The notes beneath the pieces are model-generated. The model ran no database searches and was not told the origin of the DNA. It saw nothing but the letters and a program-made list of their open reading frames with translations. The position numbers and the translations under genes are program-made. DNA of 6,141 nucleotides from Corynebacterium accolens (GTDB lineage Bacteria > Actinomycetota > Actinomycetes > Mycobacteriales > Mycobacteriaceae), in the NCBI RefSeq assembly GCF_030515985.1, contig NZ_CP100376.1:371903-378043 (forward strand). The letters are read 5' to 3'. Numbering within the stretch: the stretch's first letter is position 1; each line of letters starts with the position of its first letter. Below are positions 1-5,246 of this stretch, in pieces.

Positions 1-2
1 CC

Positions 3-602
3 CCCGCCGCAAAAGCAGGCTCGTCGCCGGACGCTGGGCCGCGCGCCAAGGCCCAGGAAGGCACCGAAAAAAGTAAAGGCAAGCGAATCGTGATGATCAC
101 CATCGCTATCATCGCTGTTATTGCCTTGGTGGCGGGAGTGACCTTTTCCTTTAATAGACCGGCAAGCTCTACCAATGAGGCTGCGGAGCCTGCATTTTCT
201 GATTTACAAGAATCTTCCGCTAAGAATGCGCCCGGTCCGGAGGAAGATGAATCCACCGCCACCGCGGACGACCCAGCGCCTCAAAAGCAGGAAGAGGGGG
301 CTTCCACGAAGGAAGAATCGAAAGAAAAGAACATATCCACGGAAGAAAAATGTGGCAGTTACTACGGGGAAGCAATTGGCCAACTCCATCGGCCCATCCA
401 GTTACATTGCGATGACAGCTGGCTTTATGTGGCCGAATCTGGCACCTCGCATTTCTCGCTCTTCCAGTGGAGTGGCAACGGCTGGGATAGGCTGCGCCCG
501 GATGGCATGATCCATCCAGCGGAAATTGCATGCTATACCCGCAGCACTTTGGAGGAAGAAAATGTGCCAGAAGATCTTATCGAGAAAATCGAGCCATGCT
601 AG
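3..602 (+). CDS. Single-pass membrane-anchored surface protein with four-cysteine ectodomain, N-terminus cut by window start
   Basis: I do not recognise a named family. The frame is open without a stop from base 3, giving 199 visible residues. A GTG at 90 could be taken as a start, but it sits right before the membrane segment, has no Shine-Dalgarno sequence, and the neighbouring gene at 809 has a comparable hydrophilic stretch before the same anchor; the true start is therefore probably outside the window. Visible parts in order: Ser/Gly/Lys-rich stretch ending in basic KSKGKR (residues 1-28), one hydrophobic helix (about 30-50, MITIAIIAVIALVAGVTF), an acidic Glu/Ser/Thr/Pro-rich linker (about 52-115), then a compact domain of about 80 residues with four cysteines, the last being the final residue (EPC). 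Basic residues before the helix suggest a cytoplasmic N-terminus and an exported C-terminus, with cysteines likely in disulfides. Function unknown. The gene is certain; the upstream extent is inferred. Confidence 0.75.
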   Translation, partial: PAAKAGSSPDAGPRAKAQEGTEKSKGKRIVMITIAIIAVIALVAGVTFSFNRPASSTNEAAEPAFSDLQESSAKNAPGPEEDESTATADDPAPQKQEEGASTKEESKEKNISTEEKCGSYYGEAIGQLHRPIQLHCDDSWLYVAESGTSHFSLFQWSGNGWDRLRPDGMIHPAEIACYTRSTLEEENVPEDLIEKIEPC

Positions 603-646
603 TGACAACCTGCCTAGTTACTAGGACACACCCACCGTACAAAAGT

Positions 647-662
647 CCAACTTCTTAGTTGG
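647..662. terminator. Small perfect hairpin between the two surface-protein genes
   Basis: CCAACT-TCTT-AGTTGG forms a 6-bp stem with a 4-base loop, 45 bp after the stop of the upstream gene. No T-run follows (the next bases are CCCTAAGG), so it is not a convincing intrinsic terminator; it may stabilise the 3' end of the transcript or be chance. The rest of the 206-bp gap shows only AT-rich sequence leading to the next gene. Confidence 0.25.
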
Positions 663-704
663 CCCTAAGGCACTGAAAATCGCGCTGCACCTCTTCGACC
701 AAGA

Positions 705-733
705 TGAATTCATGCACAGCAGATGGATATAGT
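705..733 (+). promoter_or_regulatory. Candidate promoter for the gene at 809
   Basis: TATAGT at 728-733 matches the -10 consensus at five of six bases. The hexamer 17 bp upstream (TGAATT, 705-710) is a poor -35, which is common in corynebacteria. It would leave a leader of about 70 bases, AT-rich (TTAATTAATT), before the gene. This is pattern matching only. Confidence 0.3.
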
Positions 734-793
734 ATGGCGCGACTTAATTAATTCTCATCAAGTTTTCTACTTCATCCTCCAACCAAAGCATGC

Positions 794-800
794 AAAGGAG
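794..800 (+). promoter_or_regulatory. Strong ribosome binding site that fixes a TTG start
   Basis: AAAGGAG lies 8 bases before a TTG codon at 809. No in-frame ATG or GTG lies between it and the membrane segment with comparable spacing, so this site decides the rare TTG start of the following gene. Confidence 0.75.
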
Positions 801-808
801 CTCCTTCG

Positions 809-1438
809 TTGGCTAATAATTCTTTGAGTCAGCCGGATCCCTCTCAGCACCAATCGTGGAATTCCTCTTCCCCCACCGGAGATTCGACAGGTAATGCTGG
901 GAAAAGTGGCAAGGCCGCACGCTTGGCGATGATCGTCCTCGCCATCATTGCCATCATCGCAATCACTGCCGGTGTCACGTGGGCGCTCACGAATAACAGC
1001 GATTCGGCTGATTCCACTGACCTCGACGCCTTTGTCCCTGTCACCACGTCTCAAGAAGAAAACGAGGATGAGGACGCGGCGGCAGAGAAACCTGGACCTG
1101 CGACAAAGACGACAACGGAAACTCAGATCCGCTCCGATCAATCCACTGGGAATGATCAATGCGATGGCCGCTACATCATGATCGTCGAGTCTGCCATCAT
1201 TCCGTTGGGCGAAGATCCGTCAGCAGAGACGCAACGCGTACAAAACAAATACCCGGGTTCTAAGATTCTTTCCGGTAATGCCTGTAGTTCTCTCCGCGGC
1301 CAAGTCGACGGCGGCACAGCATATGCGATCTACTTCGACGCCGGCCACAGCGTGGACAAAGTCTGCGAGCTCAAGGCGACGTACGGCGGCAACGCCCGAT
1401 CCCTAAATAACAACGCAGACTTCAGCGATCCCTGTTAA
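809..1438 (+). CDS. Single-pass membrane-anchored surface protein, possible SPOR-like ectodomain
   Basis: This 209-residue protein starts at TTG, supported by the AAAGGAG site 8 bases upstream. Order of parts: hydrophilic Ser/Gln/Gly-rich N-terminus (1-36), basic edge KSGKAAR (32-38), one membrane helix (about 39-60), acidic Asp/Glu/Thr linker (62-116), and an ectodomain (117-209) with cysteines at 118, 159, 186 and at the last residue, 209. The helix, with its IIAI...AGVT pattern, closely matches that of the upstream gene, so the two are probably paralogues, but the ectodomains differ. The ectodomain looks like beta-alpha-beta-beta-alpha-beta (RYIMIVESAI strand, a helix near 139-148, AYAIYFDAGH strand followed by a helix), which recalls peptidoglycan-binding SPOR domains; that is an inference from pattern, not a family match. 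Likely exported with disulfides; role in the cell envelope is a guess. It converges with cysN across a terminator-like gap. Confidence 0.8.
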   Translation: MANNSLSQPDPSQHQSWNSSSPTGDSTGNAGKSGKAARLAMIVLAIIAIIAITAGVTWALTNNSDSADSTDLDAFVPVTTSQEENEDEDAAAEKPGPATKTTTETQIRSDQSTGNDQCDGRYIMIVESAIIPLGEDPSAETQRVQNKYPGSKILSGNACSSLRGQVDGGTAYAIYFDAGHSVDKVCELKATYGGNARSLNNNADFSDPC

Positions 1439-1457
1439 AAGGGGCTTCTGCCTTTTC
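1437..1457. terminator. Likely intrinsic terminator, possibly bidirectional
   Basis: AAAAGG and CCTTTT (1437-1442 and 1451-1456) pair around an 8-base loop. On the plus strand, GGGGC/GCCTT can extend to a 7-bp stem with a TTCT loop using two G-U pairs. A-rich on the left and T-rich on the right, it starts inside the stop codon of the upstream gene; read from the minus strand it ends in CCCCTTTT, so it could also stop cysN transcripts. The T-run is short. Confidence 0.5.
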
Positions 1458-1476
1458 GGCGATGCCTTCATGAAGT

Positions 1477-1564
1477 GCGCACTACAAATGTCTACAGCTA
1501 CCGCGTTCTTCTCGGAATCACCCTAGCATCGAGCGAATCGCGGTTGCTGTAGACGTTTGTGCGC
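1477..1564. repeat. Long imperfect inverted repeat between convergent genes
   Basis: The left arm (1477-1505) and the right arm (1539-1564) are inverted copies: the left arm read in reverse complement begins CGCGGTAGCTGTAGAC and the right arm CGCGGTTGCTGTAGAC; the arms differ by two substitutions and a 3-base gap. The loop is 33 bp. There is no T-run, so it is not a standard terminator. It lies between the 3' ends of the surface-protein gene and cysN. Confidence 0.65.
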
Positions 1565-1578
1565 TTGGTACACGAGCC

Positions 1579-2862
1579 TTAGCGCAAACGGTGACCTACG
1601 AAGCCGGCGGCCAGGGTATTGCCGGAGGATTGATCAATGAGCAGGAAGTTTCCCACGGCGCCGCGGGCGGCGTAGTCCTCCACGGGCAGTTCGGCCTGGG
1701 TCTGGATGGTGGTGTGGGCGATATCGTTCATGGCGACGGACTCGGGATCTTCCACATCGGAAACGCCATCGAGATCCAGGGTGCGGGTGACGGCGGAGAC
1801 GCGGGCCTTAATCAGGGAAGAGCCGTAGCGCAGCTTAAGCATCTGGCCGGGCTTAATGTCCTTTTCGGTCAGGCCCACAACGATGGCGTCGAATTCGCGG
1901 GTGGCCGCGGGGCGTTGGGGTCCGGCGAGGAGATCGCCGCGGGCGAGATCGACATCGTCGGCAAGCAGGAGCGTGACGGAGTCACCGGTAGCGGCGGTGT
2001 CGGCGGGGCCATCGGCAGTGTCGATCTGGGTGACGGTGCTGGTGCGGCCTTCGGGCAGGTGCACCGTATCGCCCACGGAGATGGACCCAGCCTTCACGCG
2101 GCCGGCGTAGCCGCGGTAATCGGTAGCGTGCTCGCGAATGACGTACTGGATGGGAAAGCGAAAGTCCAGCTCATCGGCGCGGCCGGTGGCGACGGGGATG
2201 GTCTCGAGCACCTCAAGGACGGTGGGGCCGGTGTACCAGTCCATGGTGGTAGAGCGCTCGACCACGTTATCGCCCTTGAGCGCGGAAATGGGCACGACGG
2301 TGGTATCGGTAATGTCCAGGCGCTGCGCAATCTTATGGAATTCGGCTTCGATATCGCGGAAGACCTGCTCGTCGTAGTCCACGAGGTCGATCTTGTTGAC
2401 CACGAGGACGACGTGGCGCACGCCCAAGAGCGCGGCCACGTTGAGGTGGCGGCGGGTTTGTTCGACGACGCCGTGCCGGGCATCGATAAGCAGCACCACC
2501 ACCTGCGAGGTGGACATGCCGGTGACCGTATTGCGGGTGTACTGCACGTGGCCGGGGGTATCGGCGAGGATGAAGGTGCGCTTATCGGTGGCGAAGTAGC
2601 GGTAGGCCACGTCGATGGTAATACCTTGCTCGCGCTCGGCACGCAGGCCATCGACAAGCAGGGATAGGTCCATGCCGTCGAAGCCGCGATCGGAGGAGGA
2701 ACGCTCCATGGACTCGACCTGGTCCGCGAGCACGGACTTGGTGTCATAGAGCAGGCGGCCGACGAAGGTGGATTTGCCGTCATCAACGGAGCCGGCGGTG
2801 CATAAGCGCAGGGTATCGCGCTGTTTGAGGGCGCCGACATTCGGCGCGAGGGTCGTGGTCAT
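1579..2862 (-). CDS. cysN: Sulfate adenylyltransferase subunit 1, GTPase subunit of ATP sulfurylase
   Basis: CysN is the GTP-hydrolysing partner of CysD; the pair makes adenosine 5'-phosphosulfate from ATP and sulfate in the cytoplasm, with GTP hydrolysis driving the reaction. The 427-residue protein shows the elongation-factor-like GTPase motifs in order: G1 GSVDDGKST (24-32), switch I with EREQGITIDVAYRYF (76-90), G3 DTPGH (101-105), G4 NKID (156-159), G5 SAL (193-195), followed by the EF-Tu-like beta-barrel region (about 230-427). It ends at GFVGHRLR without a C-terminal APS kinase domain, so it is the plain CysN form and not a CysNC fusion. The ATG shares one base with the cysD stop (TGATG), and AAGGAAGG (2879-2872) is a good ribosome binding site at 9 bases. 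It is the last gene of the operon; the cysY and cysZ that follow it in C. glutamicum are not here. Confidence 0.97.
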   Translation of the reverse strand: MTTTLAPNVGALKQRDTLRLCTAGSVDDGKSTFVGRLLYDTKSVLADQVESMERSSSDRGFDGMDLSLLVDGLRAEREQGITIDVAYRYFATDKRTFILADTPGHVQYTRNTVTGMSTSQVVVLLIDARHGVVEQTRRHLNVAALLGVRHVVLVVNKIDLVDYDEQVFRDIEAEFHKIAQRLDITDTTVVPISALKGDNVVERSTTMDWYTGPTVLEVLETIPVATGRADELDFRFPIQYVIREHATDYRGYAGRVKAGSISVGDTVHLPEGRTSTVTQIDTADGPADTAATGDSVTLLLADDVDLARGDLLAGPQRPAATREFDAIVVGLTEKDIKPGQMLKLRYGSSLIKARVSAVTRTLDLDGVSDVEDPESVAMNDIAHTTIQTQAELPVEDYAARGAVGNFLLIDQSSGNTLAAGFVGHRLR

Positions 2863-3761
2863 CAGAAGTAGCCTTCCTTCTTGCGGTCCTCCATGGCGGA
2901 CTCGGAAAGTTTGTCATCGGCGCGGGTGGCGCCGCGCTCGGAAAGGGTGGAAATGGAGATCTCCGCGAGCACCTCGTCCGGGGTCGATGCGGTAGATTCC
3001 ACGGCGCCGGTACAGGACATATCGCCCACAGTGCGGTAGCGCACGGTGCGGGTTTCCAGCTCCTCCCCCTCTGCGGGGCCGCCCCATTCACCAGGCGCTA
3101 GCCACATGCCATTGCGCTTGAATACCTCGCGCTGGTGGGAATAATAAATGGGAGGCAGCTTTAAATCGCGCGCGCCGATGTATTCCCAAATATCGGATTC
3201 GGTCCAGTTGGAGATGGGAAAGACGCGGACGTTTTCGCCGGCCATCTTGCCGCCGTTGTATAGATCCCATAGCTCGGGGCGCTGGCGGCGAGGGTCCCAC
3301 CCGCCAAAGGAGTCGCGGATGGAAAAGATGCGTTCCTTGGCTCGGGCGCGTTCCTCATCGCGGCGGGCCCCGCCCAGCACGGCGTCGTACTCGCGCTTGG
3401 CGATGGTCTCTACCAGCGGCACCGACTGCAGCGGGTTGCGCGTTCCATCGGGCCGTTCCTGCAGCTCGCCGCTATCGATCCAGTCTTGGACGTGAGCGAC
3501 GTGGAGGCGGGCACCGGATTCCGCGACCAGGTCATCGCGGAATTTGATGACCTCGGGAAAGTTATGGCCGGTATCCACGTGGAGCAATTCAAAAGGCACC
3601 ATGGCCGGGGCGAAGGCGCGGCGGGCTAGCTCGAAGACGACGACGGAGTCCTTGCCACCGGAAAAGAGGATGCCTACCTTGTCGAATTGCCCGGCCACCT
3701 CGCGCAGGATGTGGATGGATTCATTTTCTAAATCTTGTAGGTGTGGGGAAAGTGTGCTCAT
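2862..3761 (-). CDS. cysD: Sulfate adenylyltransferase subunit 2, catalytic subunit of ATP sulfurylase
   Basis: CysD carries the adenylyl-transfer site of ATP sulfurylase and belongs to the PP-loop (ATP pyrophosphatase) family. From the chosen start the protein has 299 residues, normal for the family. Visible motifs are the PP-loop SGGKDS (34-39), HVDTGHNFPE (61-70), NPLQ (109-112), GGARRDEERARAKERIFS (130-147) and FPISNWTESDIWEY (181-194); the tail ESAMEDRKKEGYF is typical. An in-frame ATG lies six codons upstream at 3779, inside cysH. I prefer 3761 because it gives the TAATG stop-start overlap with cysH and a normal family N-terminus (MSTLSPHLQDLENES). No strong ribosome binding site precedes either ATG, so translation is probably coupled to cysH. 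Every expected motif is intact, so an active enzyme is likely. Confidence 0.97.
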   Translation of the reverse strand: MSTLSPHLQDLENESIHILREVAGQFDKVGILFSGGKDSVVVFELARRAFAPAMVPFELLHVDTGHNFPEVIKFRDDLVAESGARLHVAHVQDWIDSGELQERPDGTRNPLQSVPLVETIAKREYDAVLGGARRDEERARAKERIFSIRDSFGGWDPRRQRPELWDLYNGGKMAGENVRVFPISNWTESDIWEYIGARDLKLPPIYYSHQREVFKRNGMWLAPGEWGGPAEGEELETRTVRYRTVGDMSCTGAVESTASTPDEVLAEISISTLSERGATRADDKLSESAMEDRKKEGYF

Positions 3762-4546
3762 TATTCGTGTAACCCGCATTCTGTCTTGCCATCTGCAAAT
3801 ACTCGCCCGGAGCGGGCGTCCTCACCGTCGCCGACTGGGAAGGTCAACGGCGCATCGCCGATGGACCGGTATCCCTGCAGGGTCAGCGGGTGGATGATGA
3901 GGTCATTATCTGCGATGTATTTATCGGTATCGTCCAAGTCCCAGGTAATGATCGGCGAAATCTTTAACCGCCCGGTGCGGTCCAGGCTGAGCGCTGGGGC
4001 GTGGGCGCGGTGCTCAGAATCGGCCCGGCGCAGGCCCGTGACCCACCCTGCATAAGGATCCATGGCCATGTTCAGTGGCTCGACCTTGCGCATGCGGTTA
4101 TAGGCGGCGGTATCGCGCGCGTACAGGCGAGGGCCGTACACCTCGTCTTGTTCTTCCGGGCTAAGCAGCGGCAGCACGCGGACTAGGGGGAGATCCGGGT
4201 ATCGCTTGTCCACCTCTTCGGCCACCTGGAGGGTCTCCGGGAAGTGCCAGCCGGTATCGATAAAAAGCAGGTCAGCAGCGAGCCCGGCGCGATGGGAGAG
4301 CTCTGCCAGCACGGTATTTTCCATGGACATGGTGACGGCAAGCTGGCCAGGGGCATGCTCGGCGGCCCACTCGGTGATGTTGTCTGCGGATTCGGCGTAG
4401 AGCTTGTCCGCCCACGTGTCCACTAGCTGTTCATTGCGCGCGGCCACCTCGGTGGAAAGCGGCGCGGTATCGCGCGTGCCTTCGGGCGAGATATGGGGAT
4501 CGCGGAAGGAGTGTCCACCATCCAGCAGGTTCGTCGTTGGGTTCAT
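3761..4546 (-). CDS. cysH: CysH-type APS/PAPS reductase lacking the iron-sulfur cysteines
   Basis: CysH reduces activated sulfate to sulfite, with electrons from thioredoxin or a similar donor. The 261-residue protein has SMENTVL (74-80), FIDTGWHFPET (95-105), RMRKVEPL (151-158), WVTGLRR (168-174) and the catalytic-cysteine tail KTECGLH (254-260). The Cys-Cys pair expected just before RMRKVEPL in APS reductases is Tyr149-Asn150, and the CxxC expected near SIG is Asp231 and Leu234, so no [4Fe-4S] cluster can be held in the usual way; Cys257 is the only cysteine. It may therefore use PAPS, or be a cluster-free APS reductase. Start choice: GTG at 4579 would add 11 residues (MSYRGCLVCEL), but neither start has a good ribosome binding site, and ATG 4546 gives the usual N-terminal length. 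First gene of cysH-cysD-cysN; its TAA overlaps the cysD ATG. Confidence 0.93.
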   Translation of the reverse strand: MNPTTNLLDGGHSFRDPHISPEGTRDTAPLSTEVAARNEQLVDTWADKLYAESADNITEWAAEHAPGQLAVTMSMENTVLAELSHRAGLAADLLFIDTGWHFPETLQVAEEVDKRYPDLPLVRVLPLLSPEEQDEVYGPRLYARDTAAYNRMRKVEPLNMAMDPYAGWVTGLRRADSEHRAHAPALSLDRTGRLKISPIITWDLDDTDKYIADNDLIIHPLTLQGYRSIGDAPLTFPVGDGEDARSGRVFADGKTECGLHE

Positions 4547-4623
4547 GAGCTCACACACTAGGCAACCCCGGTAGCTCACGCAGCACGTTTTTCTGGAAAC
4601 GGCGCTGAGCTTGGCAGAAAGGG

Positions 4624-4651
4624 AGAATAAAATGTTTTATTTCTAGACCAA
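4624..4651 (-). promoter_or_regulatory. Candidate promoter of the cysHDN operon
   Basis: Read on the minus strand, TTGGTC (4651-4646) and TATTCT (4629-4624) are separated by 16 bp, a fair match to -35 and -10. Transcription would start near 4617, leaving a leader of about 70 bases before the cysH ATG. The McbR-type site lies 16 bp upstream of the -35. A second possible -10, TATAAA (4668-4663), overlaps that site but has no recognisable -35. Confidence 0.35.
4626..4641. repeat. Perfect AT-rich palindrome overlapping the likely cysH -10
   Basis: AATAAAA-TG-TTTTATT is a perfect 7+2+7 inverted repeat. It overlaps the proposed -10 of cysHDN and lies 25 bp from the McbR-type site. It could be an operator for a second regulator, but AT-rich palindromes also occur by chance. 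Confidence 0.4.
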
Positions 4652-4665
4652 GCCGACCTAACTTT

Positions 4666-4683
4666 ATAGACAATGTAGTCTAT
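4666..4683. promoter_or_regulatory. Predicted McbR operator, TAGAC-N6-GTCTA
   Basis: ATAGAC-AATGTA-GTCTAT is a perfect inverted repeat with 6-bp arms. The core, TAGAC at 4667-4671 and GTCTA at 4678-4682 with six bases between, is exactly the motif described for McbR, the TetR-type repressor of sulfur amino acid and sulfate assimilation genes in C. glutamicum. It sits between divergent cysH and the reductase-like gene at 4720, 37 bp before the latter's start, and could control both. Confidence 0.75.
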
Positions 4684-4719
4684 TGCGGGCCGACCAGACT
4701 TGCCCGAGGAGGAACTTTT

Positions 4720-5136
4720 ATGCAGCGTGTCGCCATCATTGGAAAAGGTCCTGCCGCCCTATCCACCGTGGAAAGACTCCTAAGCGCCGGCATGTGCGTA
4801 GACCTCATCTCAGAAAAAACTGCACCGTTCGGTCTACTTCGCCGCTTCGCGGGGCTTGCCGGCGTGGTCGATGAGGCCGTGCCGCACGAGTGTGCACCGG
4901 GTACGACCCCGCGGCTGCGCCTACTGGGAAACGTACGCGTGGGAGTAGACGGCGATATCACCCATAACGAGGTCCACCAGCTGGCCACCCACGGGGACCG
5001 CGAGCTCATCGTCATGGAATTAAAGGCCCGCGGCATTCCCGTTACCACGTGGGAGGGGCTGTGCACGCCAATTACGGATTTTGAGGACTGGGCCAGCGTC
5101 ATCGCCAGGGCACAATTGGCGCACGTCTTGGTCTAG
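4720..5136 (+). CDS. Miniature ferredoxin-NADP reductase (Fpr)-like protein, N- and C-terminal ends joined in frame
   Basis: The 138-residue product begins like an FprA-type ferredoxin-NADP reductase: RVAIIGKGPAALSTVERLL (3-21, FAD Rossmann turn, with Ala in place of the last Gly of GxGxxG), APFGLLR (35-41), then RLRLLGNVRVG (65-75) and ITHNEVHQL (80-88). Full-length members continue with YDAVIFATGA and several hundred more residues. Here, after about residue 90, the text resembles the end of such enzymes (LIVMELKARGIPVTTWEG, 96-113) and then a short tail. The NADP domain and most of the FAD domain are missing, so reductase activity is not expected. Yet the frame is intact and GAGGAGG (4706-4712) lies 7 bases before the ATG, which argues for real translation. 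It is divergent from cysH and just downstream of the McbR-type operator. In C. glutamicum, fpr2 heads the cys operon, so this may be its remnant, either decaying or kept as a small protein. Confidence 0.6.
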   Translation: MQRVAIIGKGPAALSTVERLLSAGMCVDLISEKTAPFGLLRRFAGLAGVVDEAVPHECAPGTTPRLRLLGNVRVGVDGDITHNEVHQLATHGDRELIVMELKARGIPVTTWEGLCTPITDFEDWASVIARAQLAHVLV

Positions 5137-5163
5137 GTTCGGCTACGAGGTCAGGTGCCTAAA

Positions 5164-5169
5164 TATAAA
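5164..5169 (+). promoter_or_regulatory. Possible -10 element before the ABC exporter gene
   Basis: TATAAA lies 77 bp before the exporter start within a 110-bp gap after the Fpr-like gene. No good -35 is seen, so this is weak. The gap also holds GCCGACCAGA (5189-5198), repeated upstream of the Fpr-like gene. Confidence 0.22.
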
Positions 5170-5246
5170 TACCGTTCGCCCCATCTGCGCCGACCAGATA
5201 TGCTTGCAGGTTAATCCCTATTCTCCCTCGAAAGAAGCGCAGGTTT

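Noticed and set aside
1466..1475. CTTCATGAAG ten-base palindrome between the terminator and the long inverted repeat
   Set aside because: Too short to separate from chance and with mismatched flanks.
1591..2667. A 358-codon open frame on the plus strand opposite cysN
   Set aside because: It lies wholly over a certain gene, and its Gly/Ala/Val/His/Asp-rich low-complexity product is the usual mirror of a GC-rich coding frame; no ribosome binding site or family motif.
2094..2840. A 248-codon minus-strand frame inside cysN
   Set aside because: Frame-shifted reading of cysN, with Pro/Ser/Thr-rich nonsense sequence and no motif.
3762..3779. Upstream ATG for cysD at 3779
   Set aside because: It would overlap cysH by 19 bases; ATG 3761 gives a one-base TAATG overlap like the cysD-cysN junction and the usual N-terminus.
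4547..4579. Extended cysH start at GTG 4579, adding MSYRGCLVCEL with a CxxC
   Set aside because: The CxxC looked like a possible metal site, but there is no ribosome binding site and family N-terminal length agrees with ATG 4546; the stretch is likely leader.
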